Shown here in pieces: positions 1 through 7,860 of a stretch of 64,000 bases of DNA (positions are counted from its first letter, which is position 1; each line of letters starts with the position of its first letter). This DNA is from [Clostridium] aminophilum DSM 10710 (GTDB taxonomy: Bacteria > Bacillota > Clostridia > Lachnospirales > Lachnospiraceae): positions 310,001-374,000 of the forward strand of contig NZ_JONJ01000001.1 of the NCBI RefSeq assembly GCF_000711825.1, read 5' to 3'. The position numbers and the translations under genes are program-made. Under the pieces are notes generated by a model. It saw nothing but the letters and a program-made list of their open reading frames with translations. It had not been told where the DNA came from and did no database searches.

Positions 1-2
1 GA

Positions 3-22
3 CCGCGGACGACTGACCGCGG
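3..22. terminator. Hairpin after the cupin operon
   Basis: A short inverted repeat (CCGCGG, eight-base loop, CCGCGG) lies directly after the stop codon of the last gene of the leftward operon. It could end transcription, but no T-tract is visible because the window edge is so close. Confidence 0.35.
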
Positions 23-649
23 TTACCGCACCTCGATCACAAGAAACACAGACCGTGTAATGCTGCGATACCGGTGCCACGGATAAGTCCCGTTCTTATC
101 CCACATGGTGTCATGGACACCCCCGCTGATCATCGGAAGGGTTGCGTACACCGTTTCCGGATCATTCTCACGGAGCAGATCCATCGCCCCGGCGCCGGCA
201 ATCTGCACATGCAGTTCTCTCAGCGGCACTTCATGTTCCCGGTGAATTCCGGATGAAAATCCCGGTTCCGCCACCAGCACAAAATTGGCGCGCACATTGT
301 CCATGACCGCCTTCGGGGATTTATAGAACGGTACGCCCCGCTGTTTCTCGTCATGCGTCAGTTCCCAGTTGGACTTCCATATGCTCCGGATGCTGTCCAG
401 TGTTTTCAGATCATCCGGATCTATTGTATCAGCTCCCAGAATCAGGATGGCATTTCCCGGCACGGATATGCACGCATCCCTCACTTTCAGCGCGCGGAAA
501 GGAGCAATGGAATATTCTCCTTCCACGCAGACCGGCTGATTTTCGCTCACATTTACCAGAATCCCGGTTCCGTTCACCCGGAATTCCTCTTCCTTCCAGA
601 TATGATGAACCTCAAAAAACGGTTCTCCAAATGACATTTTTTCTATCAT
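23..649 (-). CDS. Cupin-like protein B (208 aa)
   Basis: This is the last gene of a leftward four-gene operon. It is a clear paralogue of the first gene (2956-3609). Both share a metal-site-like block (GIHREHE, then ELHVQIAGAG) resembling the His-x-x-His/Glu/His pattern of cupins, and a C-terminal block (VHDTMWDKNGTYPWHRY) that matches the paralogue almost residue for residue. No signal peptide or membrane segment is seen, so it should be cytosolic. I do not recognise a named family beyond the cupin-like core. Its place beside a dehydrogenase and a TIM-barrel isomerase suggests a role in isomerising or sensing an unusual sugar or sugar acid, which is inference. A start at codon 5 is also possible, but the first ATG aligns better with the paralogue. 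Confidence 0.8.
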   Translation of the reverse strand: MIEKMSFGEPFFEVHHIWKEEEFRVNGTGILVNVSENQPVCVEGEYSIAPFRALKVRDACISVPGNAILILGADTIDPDDLKTLDSIRSIWKSNWELTHDEKQRGVPFYKSPKAVMDNVRANFVLVAEPGFSSGIHREHEVPLRELHVQIAGAGAMDLLRENDPETVYATLPMISGGVHDTMWDKNGTYPWHRYRSITRSVFLVIEVR

Positions 650-685
650 AACCTGCTTTTCTCCGTTTCCTGCACCGGAATGCTT

Positions 686-1501
686 TTACCGGAATACCTT
701 TCTCAAATACGCAATACCCTCTCTGGAACACTGAAAGCTGGTGGGACAGGGTCTTGCCTCGATGCTGACCCATTTGTCATATCCCGCATCTTTCAGCGTC
801 TTTGCCGCTTCATGGAAATCGAAGTGCCGGTCATCCGGCAGTCTTCTCTCGATGTCCGAAACATGAAACAGCACCAGTTTGCTCAATGATCGCCGGATCG
901 CGGCCGGAACATCCGGGTCCTCCAGAATCATATGGTAGGTATCCCCGTTATACAGAAGCCAGTCGGAATGAAACTTTTCCAGAAAAGTCATCGTCCTTTC
1001 CGTACTGCAGAACACGTCCCCGTCGTTCCGGTTAATCTGTTCCATGACCATGGGCGCCTGAATGTTCTCCGCATATTCCAGAACGCGGGACACACTGTCG
1101 GTCAAAATGTCCTCGTATTCCTCATCGCTCTGTCCTTCCGCTTTTCTTCCGCGGAGATATCCGATCAGAATCTGGGAATCCAGTTCTTTTGCCAGATCCA
1201 GCTGCCGCCACAGCCGTTCCACGGTGGCCTGCCGTATTTTTTTATCCGGATGTACCATGCTCATGCCTTCGTAGAGATATGCAAGACCGGTGGTCACAGC
1301 GGAGCAGTGAATCCCGTGATCATCCAGTGTCTTTCGAAGCTCCTTCGCCTGGTAGAAAGATGGATCCTGAATCTGCAGTTCAATGCCGTCAAATCCAAGC
1401 TGTTCCGCTACAATGGCACATTCCTCATAGCTGTTGCCGCGAAGCGGAAATGGTGTCTGCACGGGAAGCGGGCGGTCCACCGCGCAGACGCTGAATTTCA
1501 T
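686..1501 (-). CDS. Sugar phosphate isomerase/epimerase family TIM-barrel protein
   Basis: About 271 residues of the xylose-isomerase-like TIM-barrel fold (AP endonuclease 2 superfamily). The pattern LGFDGIELQIQ near the N-terminus is the usual beta-strand with the first metal-site Glu. Later blocks PMVMEQINRNDGD, LLYNGDTYHMI and WVSIEARPCP place the metal-binding Glu, Asp/His and final Glu residues of this family. Such enzymes isomerise or epimerise keto-sugars or hydroxypyruvate-like compounds, or dehydrate inosose. The exact substrate cannot be read here. The start at 1501 is chosen because the GGAGG site lies about eight bases before it, while an ATG six bases upstream sits too close. It follows the dehydrogenase by three bases, so the two are probably translationally coupled. 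Confidence 0.85.
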   Translation of the reverse strand: MKFSVCAVDRPLPVQTPFPLRGNSYEECAIVAEQLGFDGIELQIQDPSFYQAKELRKTLDDHGIHCSAVTTGLAYLYEGMSMVHPDKKIRQATVERLWRQLDLAKELDSQILIGYLRGRKAEGQSDEEYEDILTDSVSRVLEYAENIQAPMVMEQINRNDGDVFCSTERTMTFLEKFHSDWLLYNGDTYHMILEDPDVPAAIRRSLSKLVLFHVSDIERRLPDDRHFDFHEAAKTLKDAGYDKWVSIEARPCPTSFQCSREGIAYLRKVFR

Positions 1502-1503
1502 AC

Positions 1504-2691
1504 TCATTTCATTTCCTCCAGTTCGATTCTTCTTCCCTCTTCGGAAGAGCGGAATGCGGCATAGATGACGCGGATGATGTCATAAGCCAGTTCAAACGAA
1601 GTTTCCGTATCCTTTCCATACACGATGCTTTCGAGGAACGACTTCATTTCCCCGGTATATCCGCGGATGACTTCATCGCTGACAAATACGTTGTTCCATC
1701 CGGTCTTCGGCGGGGTAAGCTCTCCCCAGTAGACGTGATCCAGACCCTTGTCATCGCTGCAGTAGGTTTTCAGGAGATCGTTCTGGGTCAGATTCATCTC
1801 GAATTTCAGATCATTGCAGGAGATGGTCACCTGGTTTGCCGATCCTCCGATTACGGCATCCGTGCCGATGACATTGCACATGGAGCCGTCGGAAAATGTC
1901 AGGATCACGTTTGCGCAGTCTTCCACGTCGTTGGGATGTGCCTGAGCATACTGCTTTTCCCCTTCTTTTAACGGAACCTTACTGATCTGTCCCATTTCCG
2001 CCATCACACTCTTGACGCGGATCTTTTCTCCCCGGGCCTTCGCCTCCACCTGCTTTAAATACAGCATCGTCGAAAGGATGTGGATTCCGTTTCTCATCAT
2101 GGTACCGCCGCCGAAGTTCTTCCACTCCCCGGCAGCTGCGCTGGTGGATCCGATGATGGATTCAATTCCGTTCATGAACATGATCTTGCTGTTCTTCGCC
2201 CGCAAGATCTCCGCAGCTTTCTGAACCGGAGTCGCATATACAAAATCTTCCGCGTAGAAGAATTTCGCGTCGCTCTCGTCGATCGCCTTTTTCAGCTCGC
2301 CCAGCTGGCCGTCCATTTCCTCCCACATTTCTTTTTTGGAAATGGTTCTTCCGATGTTATCGCTTCCATCCCCGAAGAAACCGGTGACCGGCTTCTCCAC
2401 AATGATGTTCTTTCCCGCTTTTAAAGCCCGGATCGCGAAAGGAATGTGAAGACGGGGCGGCACCGCCAGATCGATCAGATCGATCTCCGGATCCGCAATC
2501 ACATCCGCATAATCACTGCAGATCCGCTCATAACCGTACTCTTTCCGGAATTCCTCTGCCGCTGCCGGATCGACACCACAGACCGTTTTCAGGCGAATGG
2601 GAATTCCTCCGGCATTCTTATATCCATTGGCATGTAAAAATGCTCCGTATCCGTATCCGATTGTTGCAATGGTAACCGGTTTCTGACTCAT
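1504..2691 (-). CDS. Gfo/Idh/MocA family NAD(P)-dependent oxidoreductase
   Basis: 395 residues. The N-terminus has a Rossmann strand with a glycine-rich turn (TIGYGYGAFLHANGY) and the family marker EKPVTGFFGDGSDN (usually EKP). The central region has the C-terminal alpha/beta domain with GGGTMMRNGIHILSTMLYL, whose Asp/His-type catalytic helix is characteristic. It should oxidise or reduce a hydroxyl of a sugar, inositol or related polyol with NAD(P). The ribosome site AAAGGAGAG stands before the ATG. It is the second gene of the operon, followed three bases later by a TIM-barrel isomerase. Oxidation followed by isomerisation is a common pair in catabolism of unusual sugars. Substrate unknown. 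Confidence 0.9.
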   Translation of the reverse strand: MSQKPVTIATIGYGYGAFLHANGYKNAGGIPIRLKTVCGVDPAAAEEFRKEYGYERICSDYADVIADPEIDLIDLAVPPRLHIPFAIRALKAGKNIIVEKPVTGFFGDGSDNIGRTISKKEMWEEMDGQLGELKKAIDESDAKFFYAEDFVYATPVQKAAEILRAKNSKIMFMNGIESIIGSTSAAAGEWKNFGGGTMMRNGIHILSTMLYLKQVEAKARGEKIRVKSVMAEMGQISKVPLKEGEKQYAQAHPNDVEDCANVILTFSDGSMCNVIGTDAVIGGSANQVTISCNDLKFEMNLTQNDLLKTYCSDDKGLDHVYWGELTPPKTGWNNVFVSDEVIRGYTGEMKSFLESIVYGKDTETSFELAYDIIRVIYAAFRSSEEGRRIELEEMK

Positions 2692-2714
2692 AATTCTCTC
2701 CTTTGCTGATTCTT

Positions 2715-2920
2715 CTCTGATGTTTTCTTTATTGCTTTTTCTTTACTGCTTTATCTTTGCTTCTTACCTGAAACTTCTTCCTTTGCAGCTTTTCTTTTAC
2801 TGCTTTATCTTTTGCTGCTTTATCTTTTGCTGCTTTTTCTTTTGCTGCTTTTTTCTTTTGCTGCTTTTTCTTTATGATTCTTTGTTGTTTCTTCGTTCGC
2901 TGCTTTTGATCTGCTTTCTT
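2715..2920 (-). repeat. Purine-rich low-complexity tract inside the operon
   Basis: Between the first cupin gene and the dehydrogenase, the minus strand is almost pure A/G with repeated units of the form AAAGCAGCAAAAGA, at least six copies with small length variation. Read on the sense strand it would be an unstructured A-rich leader before the dehydrogenase. No convincing coding frame is seen in it. The tract may vary in length by slippage. Confidence 0.7.
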
Positions 2921-2955
2921 CTCAGCTGTGTTTTCCTGTGCTCCGCGTTCGCGTT

Positions 2956-3609
2956 CTATTTGCGATCCAGTTCGATCGGACAGTAGATTCCCGGGGTTAC
3001 GCTCATATACTCATGCCAGGGATATTTTCCTTTTTTGTCGTACATCCTGTCATGGACGATCCCCGCCGTCATCGGCAGTTCCTGATGCACATGTTCCCGG
3101 TCATCGTAATCATAAATACGCATCATTCCGGTCCCAAGAATCTGGGCATGTACTTCATCAAAGTCTCTGTCATGATCCCTGTGCGGTCCGGATGGAACGC
3201 CACCTTTACTGACATAGCAGAAGTTGATCTCGATATGATCCCGTCCCTCTCCCGTACAGAATTTCGGTGATTTGTAATAGGGCAGACCTTTGTGCCGTTC
3301 AATCCCGGACATTTCATACAATGTCTTCCACTGCTTTTTGATGGCCTCTACGGTTTCTGCGGATGTGAGATCGCAGTGTTCAAAATCCCGAACCACCAGT
3401 GCCTTATGCAAATTGGTGATCTCCACGTCCTGCAGTATCGCCGCCTTCAGTGGGACAATCTTTCTTCCTCCCGGCAGAAGAATGTTGTTTTTTTCTCTCT
3501 CTGCCAGATTGATCACCATACTTTTCTGGTCGATCCGGCAATGGGACTCATTCTCCAGATACTCCACATGAAAGAACGGTTCCGCAAAATCCAACTGTAC
3601 GATTGACAT
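2956..3609 (-). CDS. Cupin-like protein A (217 aa)
   Basis: First gene of the leftward operon, preceded by a strong AAGGAGGA site. The central block GPHRDHDRDFDEVHAQILG carries the closely spaced His, Glu and His residues expected of a cupin metal site. The C-terminal block VHDRMYDKKGKYPWHEY is shared with the paralogue at 23-649. Having two copies at the two ends of one operon suggests either two related reactions or a heteromeric enzyme. No membrane segment is present. The gene points away from the LysR gene at 4075, which is the likely local regulator. Specific function is not recognised. Confidence 0.8.
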   Translation of the reverse strand: MSIVQLDFAEPFFHVEYLENESHCRIDQKSMVINLAEREKNNILLPGGRKIVPLKAAILQDVEITNLHKALVVRDFEHCDLTSAETVEAIKKQWKTLYEMSGIERHKGLPYYKSPKFCTGEGRDHIEINFCYVSKGGVPSGPHRDHDRDFDEVHAQILGTGMMRIYDYDDREHVHQELPMTAGIVHDRMYDKKGKYPWHEYMSVTPGIYCPIELDRK

Positions 3610-3783
3610 ATGCTTGTCCTCCTTGATCCCAAAATACCACAGTCTCTTATGAAAGTAATTCGCAACGTTCTTATATTGACGTTAAGTATTGCTTAACATA
3701 GTGACGTCCGCAAGAGGACTTCGGCCCTCCATCCCATCCCCGCCTTCCCGAGTGTGCGCTCGCAAACCATGCTCGACGCCGGG

Positions 3784-3960
3784 CACCGTGAGGCGACATT
3801 TTCCGGTCAACGGCATGCGCGCTCAGCGGCCTGTGCGGTCAACGGCATGCGCGCTCAGCGGCCTGTGCGGTCAACGGCATGCGCGCTCAGCGGCCTGTGC
3901 GGTCAGCGGCATGTGCGCTCAGCGGCCTGCACACCTGCGGAGTGATATTTTGCGCCATAG
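3784..3960. repeat. Dispersed intergenic repeat, copy 1
   Basis: This block begins CACCGTGAGGCGACAT, contains CAACGGCATGCGC and ends CTGCGGAGTGATATTTTGCGC, followed by CATAGGAA. The same order of motifs recurs near 20109, 37651 and 44988, always outside genes. This copy is enlarged by an internal 32-bp tandem array. It may be a non-autonomous mobile or REP-like sequence. No coding capacity is supported. Confidence 0.6.
3804..3931. repeat. Tandem 32-bp repeat, four copies
   Basis: Four head-to-tail units start at 3804, 3836, 3868 and 3900. Each begins CGGTCAACGGCATGCGCG and continues with CTCAGCGGCCTGTG. The first three look identical and the fourth carries a few changes. There are no unique spacers between units, so this is not a CRISPR array. 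It sits between the cupin operon and the divergent LysR gene. Confidence 0.9.
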
Positions 3961-4028
3961 GAAGTGCAAAGCGCTCTCCTATGGTATAAAATAACGGGTG
4001 AACCCCGCCTCGCGAGATTCACCCGTTA
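3955..4028. promoter_or_regulatory. Two hairpins in the LysR upstream region
   Basis: Two inverted repeats follow each other. The first is CCATAGGA (3955-3962) with TCCTATGG (3977-3984). The second is TAACGGGTGAA (3992-4002) with TTCACCCGTTA (4018-4028), a perfect 11-bp stem. They lie 47-120 bases before the LysR start codon, so they are either part of its untranslated leader, a terminator for upstream transcription, or an operator region shared with the divergent operon. Confidence 0.5.
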
Positions 4029-4074
4029 TCACGGCATTCGCCGTTCCATTTGTTGTTATAAAAAGGAGAGTTCG

Positions 4075-4968
4075 ATGGATACAGCCCGATACAAAGCCTT
4101 TCTTGCAGCCGCAAAAACCGGCAGCTTTTCCGGTGCCGCGCTGGAAATGGATTATACAACCTCTGCCGTCAGTCAGCTGATCGCCGCGCTGGAAGAAGAA
4201 CTTCAGGTGCCCCTCTTCCATCGCAGCCGCACCGGCGTACGTCTGACCACCAACGGGGAACGTCTCTATCTTCCCATCCTCGGTCTGGTCCGGCAGGAAG
4301 AACGGATTTACGAGATCAGTGCAGAGATCAGCGGCCTTTTAACCGGCGAAATCCTGATCTCCGCATACCCCAGCATCTGCGCCACCTGGCTCCCTTCTCT
4401 GATCGGTGAGTTCCGCAAACGCTATCCTTCCATTCATATCCGGATTGATGACAGTATCCGTCAGCATGTGGTAGACGCTCTGAAGGAAGAAAAGGCAGAC
4501 ATCGGATTTTTAAGCAATCAGCACGACTTCTCCGGGGAATTCTTTCTGTTAGACCAGAATCCGATTGTCGCAGTGGTCAGCAAAAACAGCCCCTACAATT
4601 CGTTGGGATATTTTCCCCTGAAAGAGTGTGAAGTGGCACCGCTGATCCAGTCCTCCTACGGAAAAGACAAGGATCTGGACGGCATTTATTCAAAGTATCA
4701 TCTTCACCCCAACATCACATTCGAAACGAGAAACTCCTACACCGCCGCGGCCATGGTCGCCAACGACATGGGTGTCTTGCTGGTAAATGAATTAAGCACA
4801 CATGTATGGGATATGGACGTCAATGTGCTCCCGCTGGATCCCCCTCAGTCAATTTCTCTGGGGATGGTGATTTCGCCGACCGCAGTTTCCTCGCCCGCCG
4901 TAAAGGCCTTTGCATCCTTCGTAAAAGAAAACTTTAAGCGAGCAGAATCCCGATATTCAGAATGCTGA
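4075..4968 (+). CDS. LysR family transcriptional regulator
   Basis: 297 residues when started at the ATG that follows AAAAGGAGAG. The N-terminal winged helix-turn-helix is typical: ARYKAFLAAAKTGSFSGAA, then TTSAVSQLIAALEEEL and PLFHRSRTGVRLT. The rest is the two-lobed LysR effector-binding domain (GEILISAYPSICATWLPSL, DIGFLSNQHD, VANDMGVLLVNE). It is divergent from the cupin/dehydrogenase/isomerase operon, the usual arrangement for a LysR protein and its target, so it probably controls that operon in response to a pathway metabolite. That link is inference. Its last 35 bases overlap, tail to tail, with the zinc-ribbon gene that follows. Confidence 0.92.
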   Translation: MDTARYKAFLAAAKTGSFSGAALEMDYTTSAVSQLIAALEEELQVPLFHRSRTGVRLTTNGERLYLPILGLVRQEERIYEISAEISGLLTGEILISAYPSICATWLPSLIGEFRKRYPSIHIRIDDSIRQHVVDALKEEKADIGFLSNQHDFSGEFFLLDQNPIVAVVSKNSPYNSLGYFPLKECEVAPLIQSSYGKDKDLDGIYSKYHLHPNITFETRNSYTAAAMVANDMGVLLVNELSTHVWDMDVNVLPLDPPQSISLGMVISPTAVSSPAVKAFASFVKENFKRAESRYSEC

Positions 4969-5602
4969 GAATCACTGCGCCGGCAAACAGCGCCGCCGGT
5001 ATCCATTTCTTCCGGATCCGGCCCGCGTCCTCATGCAAAAGCACAGCAGCAACCTGCAGAATTATCTGAACAATGGAAAGATACAGCGCCAGCTGCTTGT
5101 GAAGCACAAGCGCGGCCAGACTGATCAGAACCGTGATTCCCATTCCGAGAAGGCTGACCTGCAAGGCCAGACTGATGGGATTGTCATCGTTTTCGGAAGA
5201 AGTATCCTTCGAGCTCTTTTCATATTTTGCAGGTTGAATTCCGGCCCGTTCCCAGTCAAACTGTTCACTGACCTCACAGACCTTTAAAAACCGTGCAAGA
5301 CGGTTCATGTTTTCGTGGCTCTCTTCCTCCCGATGATACTCGAACTGTATTCCTTCTCCGGCTTTCCTGCCGGCGCCGTCACCGATCCCGTTACCGGAGA
5401 ACCGGTTTCGGTCATCGAACGGCAGCCCTGCTTCGATCTTCACCGGGATTTTTTCACCGCAGACAGAACAAAACTTTTCGCCGTCGGCGATCCCCGCCCC
5501 GCATTTCGGGCAGCACCGCTCCGGGGACGCCGCCTTTGCGCCGCATTCCTGGCAATACAATGCGCCTTCCTTCAATACTGTTCCGCATTCTTTACACTTC
5601 AT
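4934..5602 (-). CDS. Double zinc-ribbon membrane protein
   Basis: 222 residues. The N-terminus carries two four-cysteine zinc ribbons: CKECG...CQECG at residues 3-20 and CCPKCG...CSVCG at about 30-49. A charged middle part (about 60-140) leads to a hydrophobic C-terminus with three probable membrane helices (SLALQVSLLGMGITVLISLA, LALYLSIVQIILQVAAVLL, ALFAGAVILSILNIGILLA). The layout suggests a membrane-anchored protein with cytosolic zinc modules, a type common but poorly characterised in Clostridia. The gene overlaps the 3' end of the LysR gene on the opposite strand. The ribosome site (GGCGGGAA) is weak. Similar zinc-ribbon proteins appear at 26559, 28130 and 28957. Confidence 0.82.
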   Translation of the reverse strand: MKCKECGTVLKEGALYCQECGAKAASPERCCPKCGAGIADGEKFCSVCGEKIPVKIEAGLPFDDRNRFSGNGIGDGAGRKAGEGIQFEYHREEESHENMNRLARFLKVCEVSEQFDWERAGIQPAKYEKSSKDTSSENDDNPISLALQVSLLGMGITVLISLAALVLHKQLALYLSIVQIILQVAAVLLHEDAGRIRKKWIPAALFAGAVILSILNIGILLA

Positions 5603-5723
5603 TTCCCGCCTGTACTTTCTGCTGTACTTTCTTCTTCCCGCTCTGCTGAGGAGCCGCTTTTTTTATTTGCAGTTCCGGCAATCAAGGCTGTCTTTCAGCT
5701 TTATGCCATCCCATTACATCGCA

Positions 5724-7517
5724 TCAGTTCAGAACAATTGACACGATATTCATTTTGTAAACATACGTATAGGTGACTTTCTCCGCAATTTTCTGGATCA
5801 TCCGGACACCGATCTTACTTTCCGGATTACTGGCAGCATCATAATCCAGCGGATCATAGGGATCGCCCAGACTCCGGATCAGAATTTCGATACTGCCCTC
5901 GTCGCTGAACACACGGATGTCAAAAAGATTTCCATCCTCATCTGCTTTTTCTTTCTTATCCTCATTCCTCTGATGCGCAATCATATCCACCGAAAGCTCT
6001 TCGGAGCTGAGTGCCGCAAGGTAAGCCATTCTCCGGCTGTGTCCATTCTTCTCGAGGTACTCCTGAATCCGACCCGAAATACCCACCGCGTTTTCATCCG
6101 TTCCACGGATCTCAAATTCAAAATGGGAGGATCGATTGAGAATATGCGGTTTCAGTCGCAGGATCCGGTCCGCTGCGGTGGGATTTTTCCAGCTTAACAA
6201 CATCATTACCGGAATCATAATCACCTGTCCCACAAAAGGATTGCTGCCGAACGCCAGCCATAATCCCGGTTTTCCGAGAGCCGGGATCAGTGCCATTAGC
6301 ATCAGCGGATAGATGAGGGAATCCGGAATGGACGCCATCATCAAAGAGGATCCGAACCGCTCCGTCGACTCATAAAAATTCGTCAGCACAAACTGCACCA
6401 GATACCCCACCTGGAACAGGCACACAAACATCGCACCCATCTGTATATCAGGGGTCATTTCCATGCCGAACATCCGGGATAAAGCCGGCGTTGCGGCAAA
6501 ACATGCCGCACACACGATCACGGCGACGATCATTCCCATTTTCAGAGATTCCGCAACGGTTTTCCGGAGCGCGTAGGCATCACGCTGCGCATAGAAAACG
6601 CCAAACAACGGACTGGCATCATACCCCACACCGATCAGCGGCAGACGAACAATCTTTTTTATGTTGTTGACAACGGCAACAACGGAAAGAATCAGCGGTT
6701 CTCCCGGAATCAGCGTCAGAATGATGTTGTTGACCGCCGCCAGTGCGATACAGTCGATAATATTGTCGAGCGACGCCGGCAATCCGCTCTTTAAGGTATC
6801 CAGGATTTCAGACGGACGAAGCAGCAGCATTTTCAGCCTCGCATCGATATTGCGGTATTTCAGAACCGCCAATCCTCCGGCGAATTCAAGAAGTGCCGCC
6901 GTACTGCTGCCGATCCCGAGTCCTGCCATTTTCCACTCCGTCGGAAGAAGAAGGACGCTGATTACCGAAACGATGACATTGCAGATGATATTGAACAATC
7001 CAAGAAACGCCCGCTCCGTCTGATATCCCAGAACGCCGATCGTTTCACGCACGCAGCCGGAAATGGATGAAAGGAAAACCATGGGCGCGCAGAAACGCAG
7101 GTACAGAAGACTGTATCGGCAGACTGCTTCGGTTGATTTCGCTCCTCCGAAACTAAGCGTCAGTTTTTCAGAGAAAAACAGAATGACGCCGGAGAAAAAC
7201 AGGCCGGAGATCGCAGCAAGAGTCAGGCCTCCCGCGAAAGCGCGCTGAAACTCCCCCTGATTGGCGCGGCCTTTTGCCCAGGTAATCCGCAGACAGGTTC
7301 CATGAACAATCGCATTCATCAATGCCAGAAACATGCCGTAGGAAGGCAGCGCAATTGCCACCGCCGCAATCGCCTCCGGCCCCATGACATTTCCCGCGAT
7401 GATATTGTCCACCATATACATAAAGCCTAACATCGTCGCATAAATCAGGGTTCCCGGATACATGCGCAAGAGAGTCTTCCGGATAATCTGACTGTTGTTG
7501 GTTCTTGCCGCATCCAT
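5724..7517 (-). CDS. MATE family efflux transporter fused to a C-terminal HATPase-like domain
   Basis: 597 residues. About residues 1-450 form a MATE/DinF-type transporter with a dozen membrane helices (opening RKTLLRMYPGTLIYATMLGF and ending near MIPVMMLLSWKNP). The remaining ~140 residues are soluble and resemble a GHKL ATPase of the anti-sigma/RsbW type. SSEELSVDMIAHQ fits the N-box helix, with Asp where Asn is usual. IRSLGDPYDPLDYD fits the G1 region, and IGVRMIQKIAEKVTYTY fits the G2 helix. The transporter should export cationic compounds with Na+ or H+. What the ATPase-like part does is unknown. It could sense nucleotide or bind a partner. GAGGAGG stands before the ATG. The fusion is discussed as a finding. 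Confidence 0.88.
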   Translation of the reverse strand: MDAARTNNSQIIRKTLLRMYPGTLIYATMLGFMYMVDNIIAGNVMGPEAIAAVAIALPSYGMFLALMNAIVHGTCLRITWAKGRANQGEFQRAFAGGLTLAAISGLFFSGVILFFSEKLTLSFGGAKSTEAVCRYSLLYLRFCAPMVFLSSISGCVRETIGVLGYQTERAFLGLFNIICNVIVSVISVLLLPTEWKMAGLGIGSSTAALLEFAGGLAVLKYRNIDARLKMLLLRPSEILDTLKSGLPASLDNIIDCIALAAVNNIILTLIPGEPLILSVVAVVNNIKKIVRLPLIGVGYDASPLFGVFYAQRDAYALRKTVAESLKMGMIVAVIVCAACFAATPALSRMFGMEMTPDIQMGAMFVCLFQVGYLVQFVLTNFYESTERFGSSLMMASIPDSLIYPLMLMALIPALGKPGLWLAFGSNPFVGQVIMIPVMMLLSWKNPTAADRILRLKPHILNRSSHFEFEIRGTDENAVGISGRIQEYLEKNGHSRRMAYLAALSSEELSVDMIAHQRNEDKKEKADEDGNLFDIRVFSDEGSIEILIRSLGDPYDPLDYDAASNPESKIGVRMIQKIAEKVTYTYVYKMNIVSIVLN

Positions 7518-7800
7518 AGCATCCTCCTCATTCGGTTGATCAATAATTGCTAAAGTTTTTTCAAAAGCTTGAAATTTGCAAAAATTTCACTGAATATTGA
7601 CCGTATTACACTTAAACTCAATGCTATACTATTATTATTTTATCATATCAGCTGTTATTTTGTTGTCTTTTTCAACCGTTCTTTTGTTATATTCTGTCGA
7701 TAATCACGTACTGTTCTTCCCCTCTGCGGCATACGCATCCCACAATGCGTTTTGAATGACATCGGAAGTACGGAGCGCTTTCCCTGACATTCGATACAAC
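7518..7800. other. Gap upstream of the MATE gene
   Basis: No convincing gene is seen. A short open frame (7655-7864, minus) is rich in Cys and Arg, has no ribosome site and runs through the terminator, so it is not called. The sequence near 7540-7660 is AT-rich and probably holds the promoter of the transporter gene. A short stretch near 7727-7741 (TGCGGCATACGCATCC) resembles the core of the dispersed repeat family. Confidence 0.4.
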
Positions 7801-7828
7801 AAGAGAGCCTGCTTCCGCAGGCTCTCTT
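7801..7828 (-). terminator. Hairpin terminator of the PH-like protein gene
   Basis: A perfect 12-bp stem (AAGAGAGCCTGC, loop TTCC, GCAGGCTCTCTT) lies about 30 bases after the stop codon of the gene at 7861-8418. The following bases on the minus strand have no long T-tract, so termination may be partial. Confidence 0.6.
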
Positions 7829-7860
7829 GCAACATCGCCGGATCGCAAACCACTCCGCGA

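Noticed and set aside
2720-2986. A Phe/Leu/Cys-rich small membrane-like protein on the plus strand
   Set aside because: It is simply the translation of the pyrimidine side of a low-complexity tract and has no ribosome site.
3804-3931. Possible CRISPR array
   Set aside because: The 32-bp units are directly adjacent with no unique spacers and no cas genes are present.
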